A DNA stretch of 64,000 nucleotides from Tumebacillus lacus (GCF_026410385.1 NZ_JAPMLT010000010.1:111016-175015); one strand, 5' to 3'; positions 38,063 through 46,728 are shown, counted from the first letter of the stretch. Translations and numbers: made by a program. The notes: generated from the letters alone by a model not told the origin.

Positions 38063-39115
38063 ATGTCCAAACACCAAGAACAACACACCGTCGACCCGAT
38101 CGAGCCTTTGATTCGCGAGACCTATTCCAGCGGTGCGAGCGATATTCACATCGAGCCGGGGGATCAAGACCGTTATCGGGTGCGGGTGCGACTGAATGGA
38201 CAGTTGACAGAATGGCGAGCCGGGGAGGGGCTTGATCAAAGCGCGGTGCCGCGCGTGAAGTTGATGGCACAGATGGACATCGCGGAACGGCGGCTGCCGC
38301 AGGACGGCAGTTTTCGGGTGGAGTTGAGCGACGGGGAGGCGGTGGATGTGCGCGTCTCCTCGCTGCCGACGATCCATGGGGAGAAGTTGGCGTTGCGCCT
38401 GCTGCACAATCGAGCCCGCCCGCTGGACGAGCTCGGTCTCGATGCCAGACAGCGGCGGCAGTTCCTGTCTTGGATCGAGGCTCGCCACGGGATGGTGTTG
38501 GTCACCGGACCGACCGGCTCCGGAAAGACGACGACGCTGTACGCCGCGCTGCTGCATCGACGGGATGCGAGCGTAAATCTGTCGACACTGGAGAACCCGG
38601 TGGAGGTGAAACTGCCGGGGGTCAATCAGGTCGAGATCCAATCGCGCACCGGGCTGACGTTCGCCCATGCGCTGCGCTCCGTGTTGAGGCAAGACCCCGA
38701 TGTGCTGATGATCGGCGAGATCCGCGATCTCGAATCGGCTGAGGTGGCAGCCCGAGCGGCGCTGACCGGTCATCTGGTGCTCTCGTCGCTGCACAGCGAC
38801 AGCGCGATCGGTGCGCTGTTTCGCTTGCTCGAACTCGGGGTGGAGCCGCAGGTGATCGCGACTTCGTTGCGAGGCGTGGTCGGGCAACGGCTCGTCGAGA
38901 CAAAGGACGGCGGTCGGAAAGCGGTGTTTGAGCTGCTGCCGATCAGCGAGTCGATCCGCTCGGGTCTGTTGAACAAGGTGGATGCGAAGGAATTGATCCA
39001 TCGGGCGCGTCGCGACGGGACCCGGCTGTTGCCCGATGTGTTGAGTGAGTGGCTGGATCGCGATCTGATCGACGAAGAGGTCTATGACCGGTTGCTCGGA
39101 GAGAGGGTGGAGTGA
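38063..39115 (+). CDS. comGA: Competence pilus ATPase ComGA
   Basis: Cytoplasmic ATPase that assembles the competence pseudopilus for DNA uptake. At 350 residues it is much shorter than PilB, with no T2SSE N-terminal domain and no CxxC zinc motif. ASDIHIEPG near 25, MDIAERRLPQDGS, Walker A GPTGSGKTTT from 149 and Walker B VLMIGEIRD near 214 are clear. It heads a seven-gene comG-like operon. ATG 38063 gives a normal N-terminus; GTG 38051, close behind GAGAGG, is the alternative. Confidence 0.93.
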   Translation: MSKHQEQHTVDPIEPLIRETYSSGASDIHIEPGDQDRYRVRVRLNGQLTEWRAGEGLDQSAVPRVKLMAQMDIAERRLPQDGSFRVELSDGEAVDVRVSSLPTIHGEKLALRLLHNRARPLDELGLDARQRRQFLSWIEARHGMVLVTGPTGSGKTTTLYAALLHRRDASVNLSTLENPVEVKLPGVNQVEIQSRTGLTFAHALRSVLRQDPDVLMIGEIRDLESAEVAARAALTGHLVLSSLHSDSAIGALFRLLELGVEPQVIATSLRGVVGQRLVETKDGGRKAVFELLPISESIRSGLLNKVDAKELIHRARRDGTRLLPDVLSEWLDRDLIDEEVYDRLLGERVE

Positions 39116-40116
39116 TGGTAGAGGTCAGATGGGGACGCTGGGCCGGTCGGTTGGCTCGGCTGCTGGATGCCGGTGTACCGATGCTGCAAGCACTTGACTT
39201 TCTGGCGGCTGACGGTCCGCGCCGGGAAGCGGACCGCACAAGGTCGATCTGTCAAGCGCTGCGTGAAGGGCGGCGGTTCTCGTCCGTCTTGCAGACGCAA
39301 GGGGCTCCGCTAATGATGCAGACGCTGGTCGAAGTGGGCGAATCAAACGGTGACTTGGCAGGGAGCTTGTTCCGCGCGTCCGACTATTGCGAGGAGAGGG
39401 CCCGATGGCGGAAAGAGCGGATGCAGGCGATGAGCTATCCCTTGCTGGTCGTCGCGTTGTTGCTGGTGCTATGTCTGTTTTTGTTCGCAGTGGTCATCCC
39501 GCGATTTGCCGCGCTGTACAGCGGGATGGGATTGACGGTGGGCACAGGCACACAGATGCTGTTTGGGGCGGCCAAGGCAGGGCCGTTTTTGATTCTGCTG
39601 TCGATCCCGTTCGTTGTGCTGGTCGCCGTGTTTGCCAGAAAGAAACCGAAACTCGCCTGGCTGCAAGTCGGCCATCGGTTGCCCTATCTCCGAAGTTGGT
39701 TGCGCGTTGACCGCACGCATGAATGGGCGGCGACGCTCGGGCTGTTGCTCGACGGCGGACTGCCGTTGGCGCAGGCGTTGCACGTGCAGTCGCAACTGCC
39801 GTTGCAACCGCGCAATCGGGAGACGTGCGTTCGAGTGCGCAGCCGAGTCCTGACCGGACAACCGCTCGGGGAAGCGTTGGCCGAAGAGGAACTCGACCGA
39901 ACGCTGGCATTGACCGTTCGCGTGGCGGAGATGACCGGGGATCTGGCCCGGTCCTTGCTGGCAGCGGAGCGGGAGTTGGCCGAAAGACGCCGTCGAATGA
40001 TGAATGGATTGCTCAAACTGTTTGAGCCGTTGCTTCTGCTCGGAGCCGGGTTGCTCACCGGACTGGTCGCGTTGTTGATGCTGTGGCCGATGATGGATTT
40101 GCTTCAGACAATTTAA
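39115..40116 (+). CDS. comGB: Competence pilus platform protein ComGB
   Basis: PilC/GspF homologue of the competence system: 333 residues, two T2SSF repeats, membrane helices near 110-130 (LLVVALLLVLCLFLF), 155-175 and at the C-terminus. It overlaps comGA by one base (TGATG). Compared with PilC at 5846 it is shorter and has a trimmed N-terminus. Confidence 0.92.
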   Translation: MVEVRWGRWAGRLARLLDAGVPMLQALDFLAADGPRREADRTRSICQALREGRRFSSVLQTQGAPLMMQTLVEVGESNGDLAGSLFRASDYCEERARWRKERMQAMSYPLLVVALLLVLCLFLFAVVIPRFAALYSGMGLTVGTGTQMLFGAAKAGPFLILLSIPFVVLVAVFARKKPKLAWLQVGHRLPYLRSWLRVDRTHEWAATLGLLLDGGLPLAQALHVQSQLPLQPRNRETCVRVRSRVLTGQPLGEALAEEELDRTLALTVRVAEMTGDLARSLLAAERELAERRRRMMNGLLKLFEPLLLLGAGLLTGLVALLMLWPMMDLLQTI

Positions 40117-40150
40117 TACACAACTGCACAGCGAGAGGATGGATCATCTC

Positions 40151-40513
40151 ATGAAAAAGTGGCGCAACCAAGGCGGTTTTACACTGATTGAACTGGCGAT
40201 TGCGGTGTTTGTGATCTCGGTGTTGATCGCGATCTCACTGCCTCATCTGCGGGGCACGGGGGAAAAGGCGCAGGTCACCACATGTGAAGGGAATCAGCGC
40301 TTGCTGAGAGCGCAGTTGGAAAACTACTATCTCTCAGAAAAAGGCTATCCGACGGGAGCATCCGATGCGGACAAGTTGAAGCAGATGTTCGATCTCAAAT
40401 ATTTGCAGACCAGTCCGTCCTGTCCGAGCGGCGGAACGTATGCGATCACGGTGGCGGCCGACAAAACGAGTGCGACGGTGGAGTGTACCGTGCACGGAGT
40501 TTTGGGGCAATGA
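40151..40513 (+). CDS. comGC: Major competence pseudopilin ComGC
   Basis: Main subunit of the DNA-uptake pilus. The 120-residue precursor has leader MKKWRNQGG, cleavage before FTLIE, and the usual hydrophobic helix. Three cysteines follow (TTCEGN, SPSCPSGG, VECTVHG), two of which could form the disulfide known in ComGC. ATG at 40151 is about 10 bases after GAGAGGATGG; the upstream ATG at 40139 lies in that site. Confidence 0.92.
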   Translation: MKKWRNQGGFTLIELAIAVFVISVLIAISLPHLRGTGEKAQVTTCEGNQRLLRAQLENYYLSEKGYPTGASDADKLKQMFDLKYLQTSPSCPSGGTYAITVAADKTSATVECTVHGVLGQ

Positions 40514-40965
40514 GGGGGCAGGAGGGCGGCTATACGTTGCTCGAACTCCTTCTGGTGTTGATGCTCCTCGGCTTTCTGTTTGCGTTGTTGTTGCCGGGGG
40601 TGACCCGGCTGTACGGGCACTATGAGATCGACGCGGCTGCAAGGCGGGTCGCGGCCGACATCCGCAGTGAGCAGACGGCAGCCGTGTCGCGGCAACAGGT
40701 GCGGGAGATCGTGTTTGACCGGTTTACACCGGGCTATATGCGAAAGCAAGGCGGTGTGAATCGGCAACGGGTGATGCTGTCCCCGACTTTGCAATATCGC
40801 AACGGGTATCTGGAACAGACGGCGAGTCGGCTGCGATTCGATCCGAACGGAGTGACGACCGGCGGTGGCGGCGTGCGTTTAACCAATCGCGCAAAAGAAG
40901 CGGCCGATGTGATGGTGCAGGTCACGTACGGCAACGTCGTGTACGAAGGGGTGAAGCCGAGATGA
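40510..40965 (+). CDS. comGD: Competence pseudopilin ComGD
   Basis: Minor pseudopilin of 151 residues: leader MRGQEGG, cleavage before YTLLE, long Leu-rich helix, then a beta-rich domain. Overlaps comGC (ATGA). Assignment as ComGD follows operon order. Confidence 0.87.
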   Translation: MRGQEGGYTLLELLLVLMLLGFLFALLLPGVTRLYGHYEIDAAARRVAADIRSEQTAAVSRQQVREIVFDRFTPGYMRKQGGVNRQRVMLSPTLQYRNGYLEQTASRLRFDPNGVTTGGGGVRLTNRAKEAADVMVQVTYGNVVYEGVKPR

Positions 40966-41321
40966 TCCGGGATCAACGCGGCTTCACGCTGGTGGAAACG
41001 CTGTGCGCTCTGCTCGTGCTGTCGCTGGCGGTGCTGCTGATCGGACAGCTGTCGCAGGTCGCCCGCTCTCTGGAGAGACAAGCTGACATCCAGTTCGCCG
41101 TCTCCCGCGAGGCAAACAACTCGCTTGCGACACTGCAAGCCCGCACGCGCATCGCTGAAGTCGGAGTGCATCAACGCGATCTGCACATCGCGGGCATCCC
41201 CGTTCACGAGACCGAACGAATCACGGAGGAAGGCGAACTCCTGCAGATCACGCTTGTCTACGCCTGGCAGGAGGGAGGTCGCAGACGTGAACAGCGATGG
41301 GATTTGCTGCAAAGTCGGTGA
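40962..41321 (+). CDS. comGE: Competence pseudopilin ComGE
   Basis: Minor pseudopilin of 119 residues: leader MIRDQRG, cleavage before FTLVE. Overlaps comGD (ATGA). Its last 12 codons (REQRWDLLQSR) are repeated imperfectly 72 bases downstream, and a strong ribosome binding site for the next gene (GGAGGGAGG) lies within its 3' end. Confidence 0.83.
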   Translation: MIRDQRGFTLVETLCALLVLSLAVLLIGQLSQVARSLERQADIQFAVSREANNSLATLQARTRIAEVGVHQRDLHIAGIPVHETERITEEGELLQITLVYAWQEGGRRREQRWDLLQSR

Positions 41322-41402
41322 ACAGGTAAGCTCGACTGCGTTTTGCAAGAGTGAGATCGTGAACCGCGATGGGGGTTGTTGCCGTGCAAATGAACAATGG
41401 GT
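41286..41402 (+). repeat. Imperfect tandem duplication at the comGE/comGF junction
   Basis: Two copies with a 72-base offset: 41286-41327 and 41358-41402. The first 25 bases match at 21 positions (CGTGAACAGCGATGGG and CGTGAACCGCGATGGG). In the comGE frame both copies encode an RE-RW-LL segment before a stop; in the comGF frame both encode VNxDGxCC. Confidence 0.75.
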
Positions 41403-41409
41403 GAGACCG

Positions 41410-41880
41410 ATGAGACGGGTGCATCGCCACAGCGATGATCATGGCGTTACCTTGCTGGAGATGATCATGTCCTTGACGATCCTCGGACTGCTCCTGCCTG
41501 TGATCGCTGCCGGGTTGACAGCTTCGACCGGCGAGTGGAACCGGGCAGTCGACCGTTTGGAAGCGCGACAGCAAGCGCTGATGCTCTTGCAACGTGTCGA
41601 ACGAGAGATCCGCAACGGACGTCAGTTTGCCGCGCAGCCGAACGGGCTGTATTTTCTCAGCGCCCATGATCAACTGATCCGCTATCATGTCTCCACGACC
41701 GGTCTTCTCTTGCGCGACGAATCCATCGTCGGTACCTCCGTGATCGGATCGAAAATCGGCTCCTGTACGTTTACCCCTGATCCGACAGGCAAACTGGTTC
41801 GACTTCGCTTCACCATCGTCGTCGGTCGTTCGGAGGTGACCGTCGACCAACTCCTCGTCGGAAAGGAGGCTCTTCCATGA
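41410..41880 (+). CDS. comGF: Competence pseudopilin ComGF
   Basis: Minor pseudopilin with leader MRRVHRHSDDHG and cleavage before VTLLE; 156 residues from this start. The mature part contains QQALMLLQRVEREIRNG, a ComGF-like helix. The ATG lacks a good ribosome binding site. An in-frame GTG at 41287 has GGAGGGAGG 8 bases upstream and would add 41 residues, including a duplicated Cys-Cys motif; codon third positions there look non-native, so the short form is preferred. Confidence 0.78.
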   Translation: MRRVHRHSDDHGVTLLEMIMSLTILGLLLPVIAAGLTASTGEWNRAVDRLEARQQALMLLQRVEREIRNGRQFAAQPNGLYFLSAHDQLIRYHVSTTGLLLRDESIVGTSVIGSKIGSCTFTPDPTGKLVRLRFTIVVGRSEVTVDQLLVGKEALP

Positions 41881-42191
41881 ACCTCTTGCTTCCAGTTTCC
41901 TTGCTTACCTTCGCCCTGTTGCTCTATGGCTCCCTGATCCACCTCTCCCAAACGGACCTGCAGATCACGCTCGATACGATCCGCTCCGAACAGGCGGCCC
42001 TCCTGGCCGACTCCGGTCTCGCTGCCGCCCGTGCACGTCACAACCGAGACCCGGACTGGCGTGGAGACAGCGGTTCGATCCCCTTTGGCGACGGGACGTA
42101 CAGGTACAAAATCACCGACTTGAACGGCGAAGTTTCCTTGCAAAGCAGCGGCTTCGTGGGTGACTCTGTCTCACACGCCACAGCCAAATAA
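41877..42191 (+). CDS. comGG: Competence protein ComGG-like
   Basis: Last gene of the comG operon: 104 residues with one N-terminal hydrophobic helix but no recognisable Gly/Glu prepilin motif. The call rests on position and size. It overlaps comGF (ATGA), and AAAGGAGG lies 8 bases before the ATG. Confidence 0.7.
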   Translation: MNLLLPVSLLTFALLLYGSLIHLSQTDLQITLDTIRSEQAALLADSGLAAARARHNRDPDWRGDSGSIPFGDGTYRYKITDLNGEVSLQSSGFVGDSVSHATAK

Positions 42192-42232
42192 AAAAAGACC
42201 GCAAAGAGCGGGAAGACGCTCTTGACGGTCTG
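42191..42232 (-). terminator. Terminator of the secreted phosphoesterase gene
   Basis: AGACCG.AAGAGCG/CGCTCTT.CGGTCT hairpin. The A run lies on its + strand 5' side, so on the - strand it ends in a T run and terminates the - strand gene; comGG ends at its edge. Confidence 0.83.
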
Positions 42233-42241
42233 CTCTGACTT

Positions 42242-43186
42242 TTATAACTTCTGATCGGTCGGTGTCAGCAACGGAATCAGGTACTGTGCCCCTTCGATCC
42301 ATCGTTTGCCGTGGAAGTCTCGGCCTTGAATCACCACTTTGTCATCATACACCGAGACGACCATCCCCTCGCTTTGCTCAGGCGAGATCTGTTGATCTGC
42401 GCCGTTGACCGGATCGAGGACAGAGGAGGTGTTGACACGGGTAAACTGATCCCGCATCAAGGTGTTCGGATGCCCGAGGTACGTATGCGTGTGTCCGCTG
42501 AAAAAGATGACCTCCGGGTGCTCCGCCAAGATCGCCCGCAGTTCCTCGCCCTGCACCGTCTGCTCAATCGGTTGGTGCAAAAACACAAAGATCGGCCGAT
42601 TGGCTTCCTTCTTCTCTTTCAATTCTTCCTTCAGCCAATGGAGCTGCCCGCTGGACAACCATGCGCTCTCCAGATTGGCCGGGTTCGACTGACGGTATTG
42701 TTCCGACCCGAGAACGAGGAAGTGGTAGCCTTTGATCCACCGCTCATAGTACACCTTTGACTCGCCTGTCAGATGCAGAAAGCGCGTGATCGACGCCTGT
42801 TCGGTCTCGCCGTTCGGGAATGTCTTTTCACTGAACTGACCGGAAGTATTCATCCAAGCTTTGTAAAATTCATGGTTGCCGATGGTGAACAGCGTCTGCG
42901 CAGGGTGCGGTGTTCCGCTCAAAATGGCGCTCAATGCGGCATAGTCGGCAGGCTGGCCGTTGCCGAGGTCGCCGGTGATCACCATCGCGTCCGACTTTGG
43001 GGCGACGTTGTGCAGATCGGTCAACGCCTGTTTGAATTTGGTTTGAGAGCGTGTGTCCCAGGACTGGACATGCGTGTCGCTGATCACGGGGAAGCGCAGT
43101 TCCGGTTGAATGGCAGGGACAGTTGTGGCGGGTATGGCCGCGGACTGGAAAGCCAACGCCGCCATGAGTGCGATCGTTTTTAACAT
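42242..43186 (-). CDS. Secreted calcineurin-like metallophosphoesterase
   Basis: Exported phosphoesterase of 314 residues with a signal peptide ending near residue 20. Motifs: D37-x-H39 (ISDTH), GDLGNG at 72, GNHE at 103-106, FLHQP and GHTHTYLG. Substrate unknown; extracellular nucleotides or phosphoesters are possible. GGAGGTG lies 9 bases before the ATG. It is convergent with comG. Confidence 0.88.
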   Translation of the reverse strand: MLKTIALMAALAFQSAAIPATTVPAIQPELRFPVISDTHVQSWDTRSQTKFKQALTDLHNVAPKSDAMVITGDLGNGQPADYAALSAILSGTPHPAQTLFTIGNHEFYKAWMNTSGQFSEKTFPNGETEQASITRFLHLTGESKVYYERWIKGYHFLVLGSEQYRQSNPANLESAWLSSGQLHWLKEELKEKKEANRPIFVFLHQPIEQTVQGEELRAILAEHPEVIFFSGHTHTYLGHPNTLMRDQFTRVNTSSVLDPVNGADQQISPEQSEGMVVSVYDDKVVIQGRDFHGKRWIEGAQYLIPLLTPTDQKL

Positions 43187-43216
43187 CTGTACTGCACCTC
43201 CAAACTAAAGGGGAGT

Positions 43217-43240
43217 TCAATTGATTCTCATTCTATTGAA
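43217..43240 (-). promoter_or_regulatory. Possible Fur-type operator
   Basis: Inverted repeat TTCAAT...ATTGAA enclosing GATTCTCATTCT. The reverse strand agrees with the 19-base Fur consensus at about 12 positions. It lies 30-55 bases upstream of the secreted phosphoesterase start. Confidence 0.3.
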
Positions 43241-43334
43241 TTCGACAAAATGAATGACAGTCTGTCGGTCTGATTTCATTAAATGTACCACAAAATGGGT
43301 CGCTATTATAGGAGAGTATGCGCAAAAATGGCAA

Positions 43335-43374
43335 TAAAAAAAGGTGTCCGCTACGTGTTCTGTGTCGGACACCT
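43335..43374 (-). terminator. Terminator of the Spo0E-like gene
   Basis: AGGTGTCCG/CGGACACCT stem; on the - strand it is followed by a run of Ts. Confidence 0.88.
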
Positions 43375-43376
43375 GA

Positions 43377-43604
43377 TTATGAAAAGCGTTCGCCGTATGC
43401 ATTGTGTTTGGAAGCGACAGCTCGGTGATCGGGCATGAGCTTTTGCTCCGACCTTTTCAGACGCTGCATGACGACGAGCAGTTGGTCCAATTGCTGGCTC
43501 AACGCGATCACCCGGGGGTCGACCAAACTGCCTGTATGTTCGGCTACGCGGATCATCTCGGAGCGCAAGCCTTCGATTTCCCGGTTGAGCCGTTGAATAC
43601 TCAT
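43377..43604 (-). CDS. Spo0E-like aspartyl-phosphate phosphatase
   Basis: Dephosphorylates Spo0A~P and so delays sporulation. A 75-residue two-helix protein with the family signature SQQLD at residues 36-40 (SQELD consensus), preceded by REIEGLRSEMIRVAE. ATG at 43604 is 7 bases after AGGAGG; a longer frame upstream is not needed. Spo0A-box sequences lie upstream, suggesting feedback. Confidence 0.88.
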   Translation of the reverse strand: MSIQRLNREIEGLRSEMIRVAEHTGSLVDPRVIALSQQLDQLLVVMQRLKRSEQKLMPDHRAVASKHNAYGERFS

Positions 43605-43650
43605 CGCGTTTCCTCCTAGAAGAACGTCATAAACAGGTGTGAACATTAGA

Positions 43651-43656
43651 ATTATA
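43651..43656 (-). promoter_or_regulatory. -10 element of the Spo0E-like gene
   Basis: TATAAT on the - strand, about 47 bases before the ATG. The -35 region (TAGAGA) is poor, as in promoters activated by Spo0A~P; a 0A box lies about 45-51 bases upstream of the inferred start. Confidence 0.5.
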
Positions 43657-43688
43657 TGCAATCGCTTGATCGATCTCTACTTTTTTCT

Positions 43689-43747
43689 TTCGACATTTAC
43701 TAGGAAGTTCTGTCGGCGGATGGCGAAAGAATCGGCACGATGTCGAA
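43689..43747. promoter_or_regulatory. Spo0A-box cluster
   Basis: Three matches to the 0A box TGNCGAA within 60 bases: TGTCGAA on the - strand (43689-43695), TGGCGAA (43731-43737) and TGTCGAA (43741-43747) on the + strand. The last two are offset by exactly 10 bases, the spacing seen in tandem 0A boxes. Confidence 0.6.
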
Positions 43748-43793
43748 AAATATGAGATCGATTAATAGGCGGAACATTCTGATATAAAACAAG

Positions 43794-43832
43794 AAAAGGA
43801 TTCTCCGCACGAGACGGAGCAATCCTTCAGAA
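43794..43832 (-). terminator. Terminator of the 67-residue membrane protein gene
   Basis: AAGGATT.CTCCG/CGGAG.AATCCTT hairpin followed by a T-rich tail on the - strand. Confidence 0.83.
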
Positions 43833-43836
43833 GATG

Positions 43837-44040
43837 TTATGATTTCGGGTTGACCGGCATGTGATCGGACGTTTGCTTGTCCTGATCTTCGCCTTTCTTT
43901 TTCTTCAGAACATATTTCTCAAACTGAGGCCACCATAGACCTGGAACACTCAGATAAAGGGTGATCAAAACCGCGACGATATGCCAGATCCAATCCCAGA
44001 GGGTCGCTTCGCCCATCCAGTGAACCAACTGATCCCACAT
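43837..44040 (-). CDS. Small single-pass membrane protein, unknown
   Basis: A 67-residue protein with a Trp-rich N-terminus, one membrane segment (WIWHIVAVLITLYLSVPGLW) and a charged Lys/Asp tail. No family recognised. AAAGGAG lies 11 bases before the ATG. A promoter TTGAAG-17-TATGAT upstream and a terminator downstream support a real gene. Confidence 0.68.
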   Translation of the reverse strand: MWDQLVHWMGEATLWDWIWHIVAVLITLYLSVPGLWWPQFEKYVLKKKKGEDQDKQTSDHMPVNPKS

Positions 44041-44201
44041 GATTGCATCGCTCCTTTCTTATTCTCTAGTTTATCATAGAAGTGGCTGGATAGATCTTCA
44101 ACTCTCGGGGAGAATTCTTACAAAAGCAGTAACTTTTTTCTGGCGGTTCCGTCTTATATACGTTACGATGGTTCCGAAAACGGTGAAACGGAGCGAATAC
44201 T

Positions 44202-44723
44202 ATGACAGACTGTATCTTCCTGATCGGGTTTATGGGCACAGGCAAGTCGACCATCGGTCAACATCTGGCTGCCGAACTCGGCTATGAGTTGCACGACATC
44301 GACGAAGCGGTGGTGGCGCGCGAAGGCCGCACGATCCCCGAGATCTTTGCAGAGCATGGTGAGGCGTATTTTCGCCGGGTCGAGAGCGAAACGCTCGCGG
44401 AACTGGCCGAGCGGCCTCTGGCGGTGATCACCACCGGCGGCGGGGCCGTGCTGGCGGCGGCAAACCGCGAGTTGATGGCGTCCCGCGGCGTCACCGTCTG
44501 CCTGCGGGCGACCGTTGACGAGATCGTGCGCCGCGTGGGGAACGACCCGAATCGACCCTTGCTTCGCGCGGAGCAGGACGGGCTGCGCGAACGGGTGGAA
44601 CGCTTGCTGCGCGAGCGGGATGGATTGTACGATTTTGCAGAGGTCCACATCGACACGACCGGCAAAGACGTGCAAGTGATCACAGCCGAGATCGTCGATC
44701 ACTTGTCCAATCGTACGCATTGA
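44202..44723 (+). CDS. aroK: Shikimate kinase
   Basis: Phosphorylates shikimate in chorismate synthesis. The 173-residue protein has Walker A GFMGTGKST at 9-17, the DIDE motif near 33, FRRVESE and TTGGGAV, all in the expected order. GGAG lies 8 bases before the ATG. Its place after comG matches B. subtilis (comGG-yqzE-aroK). Confidence 0.95.
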   Translation: MTDCIFLIGFMGTGKSTIGQHLAAELGYELHDIDEAVVAREGRTIPEIFAEHGEAYFRRVESETLAELAERPLAVITTGGGAVLAAANRELMASRGVTVCLRATVDEIVRRVGNDPNRPLLRAEQDGLRERVERLLRERDGLYDFAEVHIDTTGKDVQVITAEIVDHLSNRTH

Positions 44724-44795
44724 CGTAGAATAGATCAATATGGTCTTTAAAGAAGTAAAGATGATGGTTGTTGACGGAAAGAGGGGTTCCCAAAG

Positions 44796-46718
44796 ATGTG
44801 TGGCATCGTGGGTATGTACAATAAAAACGGCCGCCCGGTTGATCCGGCGGCGATTGAACGCATGCACGACCGCATCGTGCATCGCGGCCCGGACGACGCG
44901 GGCGTTCATTATGAAGACAATCTCGCACTGGCGTTTCGCCGTCTGTCGATCATCGATCTCGAAGGCGGCCACCAGCCGCTGGCCAACGAGGACGGCAGAG
45001 TGTGGATCTCTTTCAACGGCGAGATCTACAACTACCAAGATCTGCGCAAATGGCTGATCGAACGCGGTCATCAGTTTAAGACCGAGTCGGATACTGAGGT
45101 CATCGTGCATCTTTATGAAGAAAAAGGCGTCGACTGCGTGAAAATGTTGCGCGGCATGTTTGCGTTTGCCATCTACGACTCCCGTGAAAAGCAACTGCTG
45201 CTCGCCCGTGATCATTTTGGCATCAAGCCGCTTTACTACACCGAGACGGAAGACTCGATTGTCTGGGGCTCGGAGATCAAAGCGATGCTGGAAGCGCCGG
45301 GTGTCGAACGGAAGGTCAACCAGGAGGCGTTCTGGAACTACCTGACGTTCCAATACGCGCCCGACCCGATGACGATGTTCAGCGGCATCCAAAAACTGCC
45401 GGCCGGTCACTTCATGCTGATCAAAAACGGCAAGCATCAGATCGAACGTTACTGGGAGCTCAAGTTCGAAGAAGAAGAAAAGCCGCTCTCGTACTATATT
45501 GAAGGAACGAAAGAAATCATGCGCGACTCAGTGAAAGTTCACATGAACTCCCACGTGGAGCGCGGTGCCTTCCTGTCCTCCGGCGTCGACTCGTCGACGA
45601 TTGTCGCATTGCTCAAAGAGTTGGAACAGGTCAAGACGTTTACTGTTGGCTTCGAAGGAGCAGGCGGTCAATCGGAGATCGATTATGCTCGTGAGACGGC
45701 GAAGATCCTCGGCACCGAGCATCGCGACACGATCATCTCGGCCAAGGAATACCTCGACGTCCTTCCCAAACTGATGTATCACCAAGACGAGCCGATCGCC
45801 GATCCGGCCGCTGTCGGTCTGTACTTTGTCTCCGAACTGGCGAGCCGCTATATCACGGTCGTGCTCTCCGGCGAAGGTGCGGACGAAGTGTTCGGCGGTT
45901 ACACGATCTACCGCGAGCCGATGTCCCTGAAGATGTTCGACTATCTGCCGATGTCGATGCGCCGCACGCTCGGGGGATTGGCTGAAATGCTGCCGGAAGG
46001 GATGAAAGGCCGCTCCTTCCTCATGCGAGGCGGCAAGACGCTCCAAGAGCGTTTTGTCGGCAACGCGTTCATCTTTGGCGAACAGATGAAAGAGGAGTTT
46101 GTCCATCTCGACCCGGACAAACTCGGTCTGCGCCGTTATTATGATATCACCGATCCGTTCTATAAGCGGGCGGCCCACTATGACGACATCACCCAAATGC
46201 AATACATCGACTTCCATACCTGGCTGCCGGGCGACATCCTGATGAAGGCGGACAAGATGACGATGGCCAACTCCTTGGAGCTGCGCGTTCCGTTCCTCGA
46301 CAAGGAAGTGTTTGAGTTTGCCGCGAAGATCCCGTCCCGCTACCGGATGATGAACGGCACCACCAAGTACGTGCTCCGCGAAGCTGTCAAAGACATCTTG
46401 CCCCGCGAAGTGGCAGAGCGTCCGAAGCTCGGCTTCCCGGTGCCGACCCGCGCTTGGCTGAAAAAGGAATACTACAACTGGGCCCGCGAGCTGATTCACG
46501 AGAGCAAGGTCGATCACCTGATCAACAAGCAATACGTGCTGCAACTGCTCGAAGACCACAAAAACAACGTCCGCGACAACTCGCGTAAAGTCTGGACGGT
46601 GCTGATGTTCATGATGTGGCATCAGATCTACATGGAAGGCGCGATCTCCTTCTCGCCGTCCGTGTCGCCGAACGTCAAACTGCGCCGTGAAGGAACCGCC
46701 TCTGTGTCGACCCACTAA
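44796..46718 (+). CDS. asnB: Asparagine synthase (glutamine-hydrolysing)
   Basis: Makes asparagine from aspartate, ATP and glutamine. N-terminal class II glutaminase with nucleophile Cys2 (MCGIVG), RLSIIDLEGGHQPL and SFNGEIYN; C-terminal synthetase domain with pyrophosphate loop SSGVDSS near 257. Length 640 is normal. It is monocistronic and interrupts the B. subtilis-like aroK-yqhG order. Confidence 0.96.
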   Translation: MCGIVGMYNKNGRPVDPAAIERMHDRIVHRGPDDAGVHYEDNLALAFRRLSIIDLEGGHQPLANEDGRVWISFNGEIYNYQDLRKWLIERGHQFKTESDTEVIVHLYEEKGVDCVKMLRGMFAFAIYDSREKQLLLARDHFGIKPLYYTETEDSIVWGSEIKAMLEAPGVERKVNQEAFWNYLTFQYAPDPMTMFSGIQKLPAGHFMLIKNGKHQIERYWELKFEEEEKPLSYYIEGTKEIMRDSVKVHMNSHVERGAFLSSGVDSSTIVALLKELEQVKTFTVGFEGAGGQSEIDYARETAKILGTEHRDTIISAKEYLDVLPKLMYHQDEPIADPAAVGLYFVSELASRYITVVLSGEGADEVFGGYTIYREPMSLKMFDYLPMSMRRTLGGLAEMLPEGMKGRSFLMRGGKTLQERFVGNAFIFGEQMKEEFVHLDPDKLGLRRYYDITDPFYKRAAHYDDITQMQYIDFHTWLPGDILMKADKMTMANSLELRVPFLDKEVFEFAAKIPSRYRMMNGTTKYVLREAVKDILPREVAERPKLGFPVPTRAWLKKEYYNWARELIHESKVDHLINKQYVLQLLEDHKNNVRDNSRKVWTVLMFMMWHQIYMEGAISFSPSVSPNVKLRREGTASVSTH

Positions 46719-46728
46719 ACGGTCACCG

